This document shows, piece after piece, positions 36,188 to 44,098 of a stretch of 49,371 bases of DNA. The stretch's first letter is position 1; every line of letters starts with the position of its first letter. The notes beneath the pieces are model-generated. The model saw only the letters and a program-made list of their open reading frames with translations, ran no database searches and was not told where the DNA came from. The DNA lies in NCBI GenBank assembly GCA_002712335.1, contig PATI01000038.1, forward strand, positions 1 to 49,371. The letters run 5' to 3'. Both the position numbers and the translations under genes were made by a program. Source of the stretch: Rhodospirillaceae bacterium (lineage in GTDB: Bacteria > Pseudomonadota > Alphaproteobacteria > MPNO01 > UBA2964).

Positions 36188-36913
36188 TTAAATTGGTATA
36201 GAAAACCCTGACGACATTGCGTCATCATAAAATTGTTTCACAGTCTCCACTGAGTATTGTTCCAAATTTTTACCAAACAGCTTAGCCGCTTTATCTAACA
36301 TCGATGGTTCAACAGTAATTATTTGACAACCACATGCTTCCGCTTGAAGTATACTATGCGGTTCACGAGTGCTCGCCCACAAAATCTGCGCCCTTGGCTT
36401 AGATTTGGCATATTTCACAGCAGCAGTCATAGTCCCTGTCGGGTCTATACCAGAGTCGGCTATTCGCCCAGCAAATATTGATATGATTGATGGATGATTC
36501 TCCGACACTGCATCGATAACTTGTTCGTACTGATCTTTCGTAAAAATCGCGGTGACATTTACTATTATACCATCACTCGACAAAGACCTAATGGCTGAAA
36601 TAGTACTTTTTCCTTCGGTATTAATTACCGGGATTTTCACGTTAATATTATCATTCCAACTAGCAATTTCCTGTGCCTGTTTAACCATTTCATCAACGTC
36701 ATCAGAAAAAACTTCAAAACTGATTGGCCTTCCAGCCACCAACTCTGAGGCAGAAAGTGCAAAAGATTTATAATCACTAACCCCCGCATTGCGCATTAGT
36801 GATGGATTAGTTGTAAAACCCTGAACAAGAGGGTTTCCAGCATGTTCTTTAATACTTTCAAGATCTGCTCCATCTGCAAATAATTTAATTTTTAGCTGGG
36901 ATAAATCGGTCAA
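36188..36913 (-). CDS. transaldolase / fructose-6-phosphate aldolase-like
   Basis: The 241-residue protein is a class I aldolase of the transaldolase family: KLFADGADLESI (10-21), GFTTNPSLM (32-40), the Schiff-base Lys93 in NVKIPV, FAGRIADSG and ILWASTREPHS. Transaldolases move a dihydroxyacetone unit between sugar phosphates and can make sedoheptulose-7-phosphate, the GmhA substrate. The start is TTG at 36913 with AGGTGAG five bases upstream (36919-36925). It follows the GmhB-like gene by 17 bases. A dedicated copy inside a glycan locus suggests it supplies a ketose-phosphate to the sugar pathway. Confidence 0.88.
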   Translation of the reverse strand: MTDLSQLKIKLFADGADLESIKEHAGNPLVQGFTTNPSLMRNAGVSDYKSFALSASELVAGRPISFEVFSDDVDEMVKQAQEIASWNDNINVKIPVINTEGKSTISAIRSLSSDGIIVNVTAIFTKDQYEQVIDAVSENHPSIISIFAGRIADSGIDPTGTMTAAVKYAKSKPRAQILWASTREPHSILQAEACGCQIITVEPSMLDKAAKLFGKNLEQYSVETVKQFYDDAMSSGFSIPI

Positions 36914-36930
36914 TTTTTCTCACCTCATAC

Positions 36931-37461
36931 CTATGCACTTAAAGGAAGAATACTTTCAGCTACCTCTGCTAAGCTACTAAATCGAGGTGCCGATATCAAC
37001 TGCGGACTTTCGAAATATCCGTGATCGATAAAATAACAAATACAGCCTGCTTTCCAACCCGCCAGCATATCACTATAGCGATCTCCAACCATAAAACTAG
37101 AAGACAAATCAACTCCATACTTCGCTTCTGCCGCAGTCAGCATACCAGTGCGCGGTTTACGACACTCGCAACCATCAGATTGTTTATGAGGACAAATAAA
37201 GATTTCACGTATAGGCAAATGGGATAAAAGTTCGTGCATCTCATCTACCGATTCGCGTTTGACCAATCCATTTCCTATATCCGGCTGGTTAGTAACAACA
37301 AATATCAGAAAGCCCGCATCGGCTAGTATTTTTATAGCTTCTTCTGCCCCGGGCAAAATTTCAAAATCTTCAATATCCCGTGGAGCGAATGGCTTTCCAT
37401 TTATAACGATGGCCCTATTTATAACGCCATCCCGATCAAGGAAGACGGCCCTTCTTACCAT
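36931..37461 (-). CDS. HAD-IIIA phosphatase (GmhB-like heptose-bisphosphate phosphatase)
   Basis: The 176-residue protein has the HAD motif Asp9-x-Asp11 (FLDRDGVIN), VVTNQ (55-59), GDRYSDM (126-132), and the GmhB-type zinc site with Cys90, His92, Cys98 and Cys100 followed by RKP. GmhB removes the 7-phosphate of heptose-1,7-bisphosphate; histidinol-phosphate phosphatase is the close relative, less likely here. Its ATG overlaps the SIS-gene stop by seven bases, with AGGTGA upstream, so it is coupled to that isomerase. Confidence 0.88.
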   Translation of the reverse strand: MVRRAVFLDRDGVINRAIVINGKPFAPRDIEDFEILPGAEEAIKILADAGFLIFVVTNQPDIGNGLVKRESVDEMHELLSHLPIREIFICPHKQSDGCECRKPRTGMLTAAEAKYGVDLSSSFMVGDRYSDMLAGWKAGCICYFIDHGYFESPQLISAPRFSSLAEVAESILPLSA

Positions 37462-38081
37462 TTAGTTTGGTTCACCTGTAGATCTGGATGAGAAACAAGA
37501 CAGTGCCAAACAACTGACTGAAAAGCCTCAGAGTGGGGGGTCACCAGAGAATCATTAATCGTAGGAATAAGAACACAAACATCAGCCTCTTTGTAAGTGT
37601 ACCCGTCTTCCCTGCCCACAATACCAAATACTTTTGCACCACAGTTTTTTGCAAGTTTAATGGAAGAAATGAGATTGGCACTAACGTTCTTTTCTGCGTT
37701 ACCACCCCCAACAGAAAGTATAAATATCGCATCACCTTTACACAATTTGCTGACTTTCAACCACTCTACAAAAACCGTTTCCCACCCCTCATCATTTGTT
37801 CTTGCAGTTAATTCTGAAACATTATCAGTAGGAGTATAGGTCTCTATTCCACAAAGTTTTCTAAAATCGTTAACCGCGTGACCCGCATTGCCGGCGCTAC
37901 CCCCAACCCCCAGAAAGAATAATCGGCCTCCCGTTTCTCGAATCTCATGAAGACCTTGAACTAGTTTTTCAATTTCGTTCAGGTCAATCTGAGCGCAAAT
38001 CTGAGAGGCCTCTTCAAAGAAAGACTTAATAAATTCTATTCGAGAAACAGAACCGGTATCATCACTAGCCATAGAACTCAT
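37455..38081 (-). CDS. SIS-domain phosphosugar isomerase (GmhA-like, diverged)
   Basis: The 208-residue protein is a SIS-fold isomerase with GVGGSAGNAGH (58-68) in place of the GmhA GNGGS...H region and ILSVGGGNAEKNV (121-133) for the second phosphate loop. GmhA converts sedoheptulose-7-phosphate to heptose-7-phosphate. The C-terminal GmhA helix with catalytic Gln and His (QExHxxxxH) is replaced by SEAFQSVVWH (184-193), so the substrate may not be the usual one. The ATG has GGAG eight bases upstream, and overlaps the DegT stop by 17 bases. Confidence 0.82.
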   Translation of the reverse strand: MSSMASDDTGSVSRIEFIKSFFEEASQICAQIDLNEIEKLVQGLHEIRETGGRLFFLGVGGSAGNAGHAVNDFRKLCGIETYTPTDNVSELTARTNDEGWETVFVEWLKVSKLCKGDAIFILSVGGGNAEKNVSANLISSIKLAKNCGAKVFGIVGREDGYTYKEADVCVLIPTINDSLVTPHSEAFQSVVWHCLVSHPDLQVNQTKW

Positions 38082-39168
38082 TTATTTTCTCCGCAACAAA
38101 TCGGATTTGATCTTCTTCCAAGTGTTGATGATGAGGCAGTGCCAAAACACTATCACAAATCCTTTCAGCAACTGGAAAGTCACCCTTCTTATAACCATAT
38201 TGTTGAGCTGCTTTATGTAAGTGTAGAGCGGTGCCGTAATATATCATTGCCTGAATGCCAAAACTTTCGAGAAAGTCTTTTAATTCATCCCGACGATCTA
38301 CCTTTGCTATAAACATTACGTATGAGTCTACATACCCCTCATCGGTTCGTTCCACTGGAAGGCTTACACTATCAGTCGTAATTAACTCTCTATACAAGTT
38401 AGCGTTTTTCCGTCGTCGAGCTATCACATCGTTAATTTTTGTTAACCGAAATTTAAGTATTTCGGCATGTAAAACATCGAGGCGGCTATTGATACCATAA
38501 ATTACCACGTTATCTCGCGATTCTGTCCCATGATTTCTGAAGAGTCTTACCTTGTTTGCAACTTCTTCGTCATTAGTTAATAAAAGCCCGCCATCCCCAA
38601 CCGCATTCCAAACTTTCAGTGGGTGACAGGAAATGCAACCCGATTGTCCAAACAACCCTCCATGCAAACCCTTGTAATAACTTCCCATTGCCTGCGCGGA
38701 ATCTTCTAAAATCAGAAGCCCGTATTCATCCGCAACATCCTGAATAGCCTCCATATCGCACATCATACCAGCCCAATGTACCGGCATTATTGCTTTTGTA
38801 TTTGGGGTAATTTTTTCTGCGATTTTTGATGCGTCAATAAGGCTATCTTCTCCTACATCACAATATACTGGAGTTGCACCAACATGATGGATCGCTCCAG
38901 TGGTAGCTATAAAAGAAATTGGGGGATGTATAACCTCGTCACCCTTGGTAATTCCGGCCGCCCACAAGCTCATCAAAAGGCCATCTGTACCGGAATTAAG
39001 GCCGATACAATGGTGCGCCCCGGTGAAATCACAAACTTGCTGTTCGAGTTCACCAAGCTCAGGCGTGAGAACTAATGACCCATTTTCCAATGTCCTTTCG
39101 ACACATTCTAATAGTTCGTCTTTTTCTTCTTCGTACCGTTGTTTTAGATCAATAAAAGGTACTTCCAT
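38065..39168 (-). CDS. DegT/DnrJ/EryC1-family PLP sugar aminotransferase (copy 1)
   Basis: The protein of about 367 residues begins MEVPFIDLKQRY, the family opening, and has GLNSGTDGL (56-64), the DxxA/Q segment LILEDSAQAMGS, and the PLP lysine Lys185 in SCHPLKVWNAVGDGG. DegT enzymes transfer an amino group to 3- or 4-keto nucleotide sugars. The ATG at 39168 has AAGGAG five bases upstream and is preferred over a TTG at 39186. It overlaps the isomerase gene by 17 bases. It is a paralogue of the DegT gene at 41316-42422. Confidence 0.9.
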   Translation of the reverse strand: MEVPFIDLKQRYEEEKDELLECVERTLENGSLVLTPELGELEQQVCDFTGAHHCIGLNSGTDGLLMSLWAAGITKGDEVIHPPISFIATTGAIHHVGATPVYCDVGEDSLIDASKIAEKITPNTKAIMPVHWAGMMCDMEAIQDVADEYGLLILEDSAQAMGSYYKGLHGGLFGQSGCISCHPLKVWNAVGDGGLLLTNDEEVANKVRLFRNHGTESRDNVVIYGINSRLDVLHAEILKFRLTKINDVIARRRKNANLYRELITTDSVSLPVERTDEGYVDSYVMFIAKVDRRDELKDFLESFGIQAMIYYGTALHLHKAAQQYGYKKGDFPVAERICDSVLALPHHQHLEEDQIRFVAEKINEFYG

Positions 39169-39225
39169 CTCCACTCCTTCAACCAAACTCCTCTAAGTAT
39201 AGTAATCAGTTCGCAACTTCATCCA

Positions 39226-40335
39226 TTAAAATGGCCCGTGAAAACTTGGGTCAGGAACGTCGACAGGTAAGTCGCCTTGCGATTTCTTTAAATACTCTAG
39301 TGAATAATTAATTTTATCATCCTCTACACCAACCATTTCGCATGCCCTTTTAACAATCTTGTTGGCGTCCGGATACAAGCCGGGAATGTATCCCCTTGAA
39401 CTCGGAACAGGGTGATCTGGCAAGGCAATCCTGACGGGATTACTATTCATAGGTTGCTTAGTACTTTCGAGTACTGAAGCAATTATTTCGGCACCAATTC
39501 CGTAGGTTTTATGACCAATATCGACGGTCATAATTCGACCGGTTTTTTCTACAGAAGAGATTAATCCTTGGACATTAAGCGGGCTAACAGAACGCATATC
39601 AAACAAATCTGCGTGTATATCAATACTATTCAAAGCATCGCAGGCTTTAATTGCCTCTAAAGTAGAGTATGATGTTGACGCGATGGTTACGTCATTACCC
39701 TTCCGAATTTGTTTAGGGCTTGAGATATCGCAGGTATAATAGCCCTCATCAACATGCCCCTTTACGTAATGACACCAACGATGTTCGATAATAATTGTCG
39801 GATTATTATCCTCTACCGCTGCAATGAGCATACCTTTGGTGTCCCCAGGAAACACCGGCATGAGAACCTTAAGACCGGGAATTGACGCAAATAAGGTTTC
39901 TAAACTTTGTGAATGCTGTGGACCCTGTCCCCAACCACGCCCGATAACAAGCCTAATTACTATAGGCGATTTATGTTGACCGTTGCTCGCATAATGCATT
40001 TTGGCAGCATTATTAACTATCTGCTCCATGGCCAGTAACGCAAACTCCACGCGATGAAAAGAAATAACGGGACGTTTACCACAGATGGAGGCTCCAATCG
40101 CAACACCACAAAGACCATTTTCAGCCACTGGCATTTCAATGATCCGAGCATCTCCGTATATTTTTCTAAGGTCTTTGGTTGTACCGTAAACAGCTGACGG
40201 GTCATCAATACCTTCGGCAAATAACAGTACATCTTTATTTCGAGCTCCAACCTCGGCTAGTGCTTCATTGATCGCTTGACTCGTGGAAAGAATGCGATCC
40301 CCCTCAGGCTTAATATTACTTTTATTTTTAGGCAT
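39226..40335 (-). CDS. TPP-dependent 2-oxoacid dehydrogenase E1 beta-like subunit
   Basis: The protein of about 369 residues matches the pyruvate/acetoin/branched-chain E1 beta family (transketolase pyrimidine and C-terminal domains). MPVAENGLCGVAIGA carries the TPP-activating Glu72, and GRGWGQGPQHSQSLE carries the conserved His141. A C-terminal tail of about 30 residues ends in DPSFHGPF. Its ATG overlaps the E1 alpha stop by eight bases. No E2 (lipoyl acyltransferase) or E3 gene is present, so an oxidative multienzyme complex is unlikely; a non-oxidative decarboxylation or carboligation in sugar synthesis is inferred. Confidence 0.87.
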   Translation of the reverse strand: MPKNKSNIKPEGDRILSTSQAINEALAEVGARNKDVLLFAEGIDDPSAVYGTTKDLRKIYGDARIIEMPVAENGLCGVAIGASICGKRPVISFHRVEFALLAMEQIVNNAAKMHYASNGQHKSPIVIRLVIGRGWGQGPQHSQSLETLFASIPGLKVLMPVFPGDTKGMLIAAVEDNNPTIIIEHRWCHYVKGHVDEGYYTCDISSPKQIRKGNDVTIASTSYSTLEAIKACDALNSIDIHADLFDMRSVSPLNVQGLISSVEKTGRIMTVDIGHKTYGIGAEIIASVLESTKQPMNSNPVRIALPDHPVPSSRGYIPGLYPDANKIVKRACEMVGVEDDKINYSLEYLKKSQGDLPVDVPDPSFHGPF

Positions 40336-41329
40336 ATACAAACCTACTCGCTAATTCAGGGTTTGGTAAGGGCGCATCAACAGCCATATCAAAACTCTCT
40401 GAAACCTGTTTTTGAATAGATATCTTCATATTGGAAATCTGTTCTTCAGACATTAGCGCAGCGTCTTTTACAGCTTCAATTACCAAATTTACCGGATCTC
40501 TCTTTTGCCATGATGGGAGCTCATTCGCATCTCTATACCCGAGGTGATCGTCATAGTTGACTCCACAATGTTCACGCCAACGATAAGTATCCATCACCAC
40601 AAGGCTTGGCTTTCTCTCTTCCCGTGCTCTCCATACAATGTCTTTAAATGCGTCCGCTACAGCGAAAACATCATTTCCATCTACCTTGATAGTTTTTAGG
40701 CCATGAGCATTACCAAATTCGCTCAAATCTCGATTTGGTTGCCGATCATCAATATGCGTATAGACCGAATATAAATTATTTTCGCATACAAATATAACCG
40801 GCAGTTCTTTTAAAGAAGCAAAATTAACACTCTCATGGAATACTCCCTCTTCAGTAGACGCATCTCCAAAAAAAGCTAAAGAAACGTTTTTATTTTCATC
40901 AATTTTATCGGATAGAGCCGCGCCAACCGCTAAAGGAATTGAACTTGATACAATGGGAACGCTAGCCATCATTCCAACGTCATCATCCATCAGGTGCATT
41001 GACCCTCCTCGGCCATCAAGACAGCCCCCCAACTTGCCGTGCAGTTCAAGGGCCATTTTATCAACACTGCCTCCCTTTGCGAGATAATGGGCATGACAAC
41101 GATGTGTTGAAAATGCACGGTCGTCATTGGTTAAATGATAACAAGCCCCGACAGCCGCCGCTTCCTGACCAATTGATAAATGGACCGGACAACGCATTTC
41201 CTGCCGATCACCCGGTTTACCATAACGCTCGACAATTTCTTCCTCGACAATTCTAATGAGTAGAGTCCTATAGAGAATTTGTTGAGCGCTCTCCTGATTA
41301 AACTTATTTTTAAAATTAGATTTTTCCAT
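40328..41329 (-). CDS. TPP-dependent 2-oxoacid dehydrogenase E1 alpha-like subunit
   Basis: The 333-residue protein has E1 alpha landmarks: VHLSIGQEAAAVG (49-61), STHRCHAHYLAKGG (74-87), GRGGSMHL (106-113), and the TPP/Mg motif from Gly155-Asp156 to Asn185 (GDASTEEG...ENN). The active-site loop REHCGVNYDDHLGYR is also recognisable. It would form an alpha2beta2 TPP enzyme with the next gene. Its ATG overlaps the DegT stop by 14 bases with AGAGAG upstream, so it is translated together with that aminotransferase. Placement between two DegT genes argues for a sugar-related substrate. Confidence 0.88.
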   Translation of the reverse strand: MEKSNFKNKFNQESAQQILYRTLLIRIVEEEIVERYGKPGDRQEMRCPVHLSIGQEAAAVGACYHLTNDDRAFSTHRCHAHYLAKGGSVDKMALELHGKLGGCLDGRGGSMHLMDDDVGMMASVPIVSSSIPLAVGAALSDKIDENKNVSLAFFGDASTEEGVFHESVNFASLKELPVIFVCENNLYSVYTHIDDRQPNRDLSEFGNAHGLKTIKVDGNDVFAVADAFKDIVWRAREERKPSLVVMDTYRWREHCGVNYDDHLGYRDANELPSWQKRDPVNLVIEAVKDAALMSEEQISNMKISIQKQVSESFDMAVDAPLPNPELASRFVYA

Positions 41330-42422
41330 AAAACTCTCTTATCGTGTTAACTGTATAATTCAGTTGTTCTTCCCTTAAAAATTGATGCACGGGCAATGTA
41401 ATAAGCTTATTGGCTTGCGAAGTCGATTTTTCGAGTGTCTCCGGATCGAATTTACATTTCTCTTTCGCAGCTTTCTGCTGGTGTAGAGCTAATGGGTAAT
41501 GGATCTTCGCTTCGATTCCTTTTTCATTGAGATATTTAATTAGCTTATCACGTTCTTCAAATAATCCCATATAAAGTGCAAATGTCTCGATGTTCTTAGG
41601 CAACCTTCTCGGCAGCGAAACCTGTTTCAAATCACCAAGCCCTTCATCCAAGATCTTAGCATTTTGGTTTCTTTTTTCGATGGTGTCTTTCAAACGGTCT
41701 AATCCTTGGCTTAGAACGATACATTGGAGGGGCTGCATACGCATGTTTATACCCCAAAATTCAATATGATCTCGATCGACCATCCCATGATTACGATACT
41801 TACGCATCCATTCAACAAACTTGGTATCCGAACTGGCAACCATTCCGCCATCACCCATTGCATTCAATGATTTCAGCGGATGCATACTAAAAGCATTAAT
41901 ATTGCCAAATGTACCTGGCGACTGTCCATCAACCGATGCCCCAATACCCATACACGCATCTTCAATCATTAATAACTCATACCTTTTACAAATTTCAATT
42001 ATTGGCTTCATATCGGGTGATGCACCAGCCCAGTGAACCGGCATTATTGCTTTAGTTTGACTGGACAAAACTGCTTCTATTTTTGTTGCATCAATCTGAA
42101 ATCTATCGTCACAATCCACCAGAACAGGAGTAGCCCCTGCGGCGACAATCGCTCCAACCGAGGCATAGAAAGTATTAGCCACAGTGATTACCTCATCTCC
42201 TACTCCAATTCCCATTCCCTTTAAGGAGAGGATCAGGGCATCTGTGCCACAATTAACGGCGATACAATAATCAGCACCAATAGCTTTTCGAAACTTCTCT
42301 TCAAATGCCTCAACGTACGCTCCCAACGTAAAATCTGTTGTCTTTATTAGCTTGCGCCATTCTTCTATTATGGCTTCACAATCTTCAAATTCTTTTGGTA
42401 AATAGTTGTATTCAACTTTCAT
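41316..42422 (-). CDS. DegT/DnrJ/EryC1-family PLP sugar aminotransferase (copy 2)
   Basis: The protein of about 368 residues has VNCGTDALILSL (57-68), IMPVHWAG (126-133), LMIEDACMGIGA and PLP lysine Lys184 in SMHPLKSLNAMGDGG. It shares many segments with the copy at 38065-39168, including the VHWAG and FYG ends, so they are paralogues that may act on two positions or two sugars. The first codon of the frame is GTG at 42425, directly followed by ATG. It heads the long minus-strand array and is divergent from a GT2 gene, with about 50 bases between, which must hold the promoters. Confidence 0.9.
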   Translation of the reverse strand: MKVEYNYLPKEFEDCEAIIEEWRKLIKTTDFTLGAYVEAFEEKFRKAIGADYCIAVNCGTDALILSLKGMGIGVGDEVITVANTFYASVGAIVAAGATPVLVDCDDRFQIDATKIEAVLSSQTKAIMPVHWAGASPDMKPIIEICKRYELLMIEDACMGIGASVDGQSPGTFGNINAFSMHPLKSLNAMGDGGMVASSDTKFVEWMRKYRNHGMVDRDHIEFWGINMRMQPLQCIVLSQGLDRLKDTIEKRNQNAKILDEGLGDLKQVSLPRRLPKNIETFALYMGLFEERDKLIKYLNEKGIEAKIHYPLALHQQKAAKEKCKFDPETLEKSTSQANKLITLPVHQFLREEQLNYTVNTIREFYGKI

Positions 42423-42471
42423 CACGATTAAGACCTGCTAAACTTTGGTATTTTATGAATTGAAACTGACA

Positions 42472-43407
42472 ATGCATGATAGTATTTCTGCAATAATTCT
42501 TAACTTCAATAAAGCAAATAAAATTTGTCAAACTTTAAGAACCGTTTGCGAACAGACTATTCCATTTGATGAAATAATTATAATAGATGACGCATCCACC
42601 GACGATAGTATTATCCTAATAAATAATTTTATTCAAAATGTTCCGAATGCCCGTCTTATTCAGAACGAAAAGAGAAAAGGGGTCGTGTACGGTTGTAATT
42701 TAGGGATATCGGAAGCTACAAGTGAATTTGTATACCTGATTTCAGCAGAAGATACTTATAGCCTGAAAATCGTAGAACATGCGAAAAGACTGCTGAAACT
42801 TTGTCCTGACGCTCAAATGTTATGCGGCAATCTGAGCCAAAGGAAAAATGAAAAAACTGTAAAAAGACTTACATTGCCCTTTCACCAAAGAGAGGGATAT
42901 ATATCCGAAGAACAATTACATATCGTCCTCAAAAAACGAATTTTCACTTTTTTTGGGGGTACAAATATTATCAGGAAAAATTCCATACTAGAAATTAATG
43001 GTTTCAATGAAAGTCTACGATGGCATTCAGACTGGTTTATATATCTTCTTATAGGACTACGTTCCCGGATTGCCCTAATACCTGATGAATTGAGGTCAGA
43101 AGTTCTATCTGATGACCAATATTCTAGGGGTATGTACCATTGGAAAGATCAGAAATCAGTAATCAAGTCCCTTATCCTTACCCTTAAAAACGATCACCCG
43201 ACAGAATTTTTACTATTCAGGCAATATGCCCTGCTCCCGGATTATAATTTGAAAATTTTGGGTTTAGTGATACAGGATAAAGAACTCCGCAGTTTTTTAA
43301 CGGGAAAACTTATGCTTCGGTGTATGTTTTTTGGTGCATTAAAGAGAATCGGGCAGCTCATCCCCTACAAGCTGCACTATGGTTTACGTTCCATTATTCG
43401 GATTTAA
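42472..43407 (+). CDS. glycosyltransferase family 2
   Basis: The protein of about 311 residues has a GT-A start SISAIILNFNKANKICQTL, the nucleotide/metal motif IIDDASTDDS (38-47), and a later ISAEDTYS. GT2 enzymes transfer sugars from NDP donors to lipid- or glycan acceptors. The frame runs back to a TTG at 42445, but the ATG at 42472 gives the family-typical short N-end. It is one of few plus-strand genes in this part, and is convergent with the methyltransferase (19-base gap). Donor and acceptor unknown. Confidence 0.82.
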   Translation: MHDSISAIILNFNKANKICQTLRTVCEQTIPFDEIIIIDDASTDDSIILINNFIQNVPNARLIQNEKRKGVVYGCNLGISEATSEFVYLISAEDTYSLKIVEHAKRLLKLCPDAQMLCGNLSQRKNEKTVKRLTLPFHQREGYISEEQLHIVLKKRIFTFFGGTNIIRKNSILEINGFNESLRWHSDWFIYLLIGLRSRIALIPDELRSEVLSDDQYSRGMYHWKDQKSVIKSLILTLKNDHPTEFLLFRQYALLPDYNLKILGLVIQDKELRSFLTGKLMLRCMFFGALKRIGQLIPYKLHYGLRSIIRI

Positions 43408-43426
43408 ATTTGTTATAAAAATCACC

Positions 43427-44098
43427 TTAATTTCCTTCAAAACCAATAATGGTCCAAAAATAATCCCCTTCGTAACCAATCTCTTTGAACATATTCTCCC
43501 ACTCATCAGGCATCATATATGTCTTAGCAGTCAAAACCCAGGCTTGGAACATTTCAAGCTCCCGTTTATCGCTATAGGCATCCACCTGAATAAAAATATT
43601 TTTCCTATTTTTAGTGACCCGCATCAGTTCCCTAATTGACTTCTTACAATCATCTAAATCCAGGTTATGAATGGTATTTATAGCAACCGCCGCATCGAAT
43701 GCATTATCTTCATATGGAAGTTTTAAGCAATTTCCAATATCTATCTTGTCCTTTACTGAAGCCAGCGCATGATTTTTGGCGTAAAGGGATATATCGAGAC
43801 CGTGAATAGAGACTCCAGGACAAATCGTCGTGAGGTCATGCATAAGAAAACCCTTTGCACACCCGACATCGAGAAAACGTGAGCCCTCTCTCAATTTATA
43901 TCTATCCTTTAACCTCTCCGCCACCGCAACCCAGCGACCATCATATTTATAACCGCCGTACCCTTGTTCACGGGACCCATCGAAATATTCAAAGTCAAAT
44001 TTCATTGCCAGAGCTCGATTATGTTCTTTATCGTTCAAACGAATGCCCACATCGCGCTTAAGTTTTTTTGGATGCCCTAGGAGATTATATTCAGGCAT
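43427..44098 (-). CDS. class I SAM-dependent methyltransferase
   Basis: The 223-residue protein has the SAM-binding motif I FLDVGCAKGFLM, the acidic end of strand 2 (HGLDIS), and a motif IV-like AFDAAVAINTIHNL. It would methylate a sugar or glycan end, but the acceptor cannot be read from sequence. Its ATG overlaps the upstream SDR stop by eight bases with GGTAAGAG upstream, so the two are translationally coupled. Confidence 0.85.
   Translation of the reverse strand: MPEYNLLGHPKKLKRDVGIRLNDKEHNRALAMKFDFEYFDGSREQGYGGYKYDGRWVAVAERLKDRYKLREGSRFLDVGCAKGFLMHDLTTICPGVSIHGLDISLYAKNHALASVKDKIDIGNCLKLPYEDNAFDAAVAINTIHNLDLDDCKKSIRELMRVTKNRKNIFIQVDAYSDKRELEMFQAWVLTAKTYMMPDEWENMFKEIGYEGDYFWTIIGFEGN

Noticed and set aside
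39226..41329. Housekeeping pyruvate or acetoin dehydrogenase operon
   Set aside because: No E2, E3 or lipoyl protein is present, and the genes are coupled to sugar aminotransferases.
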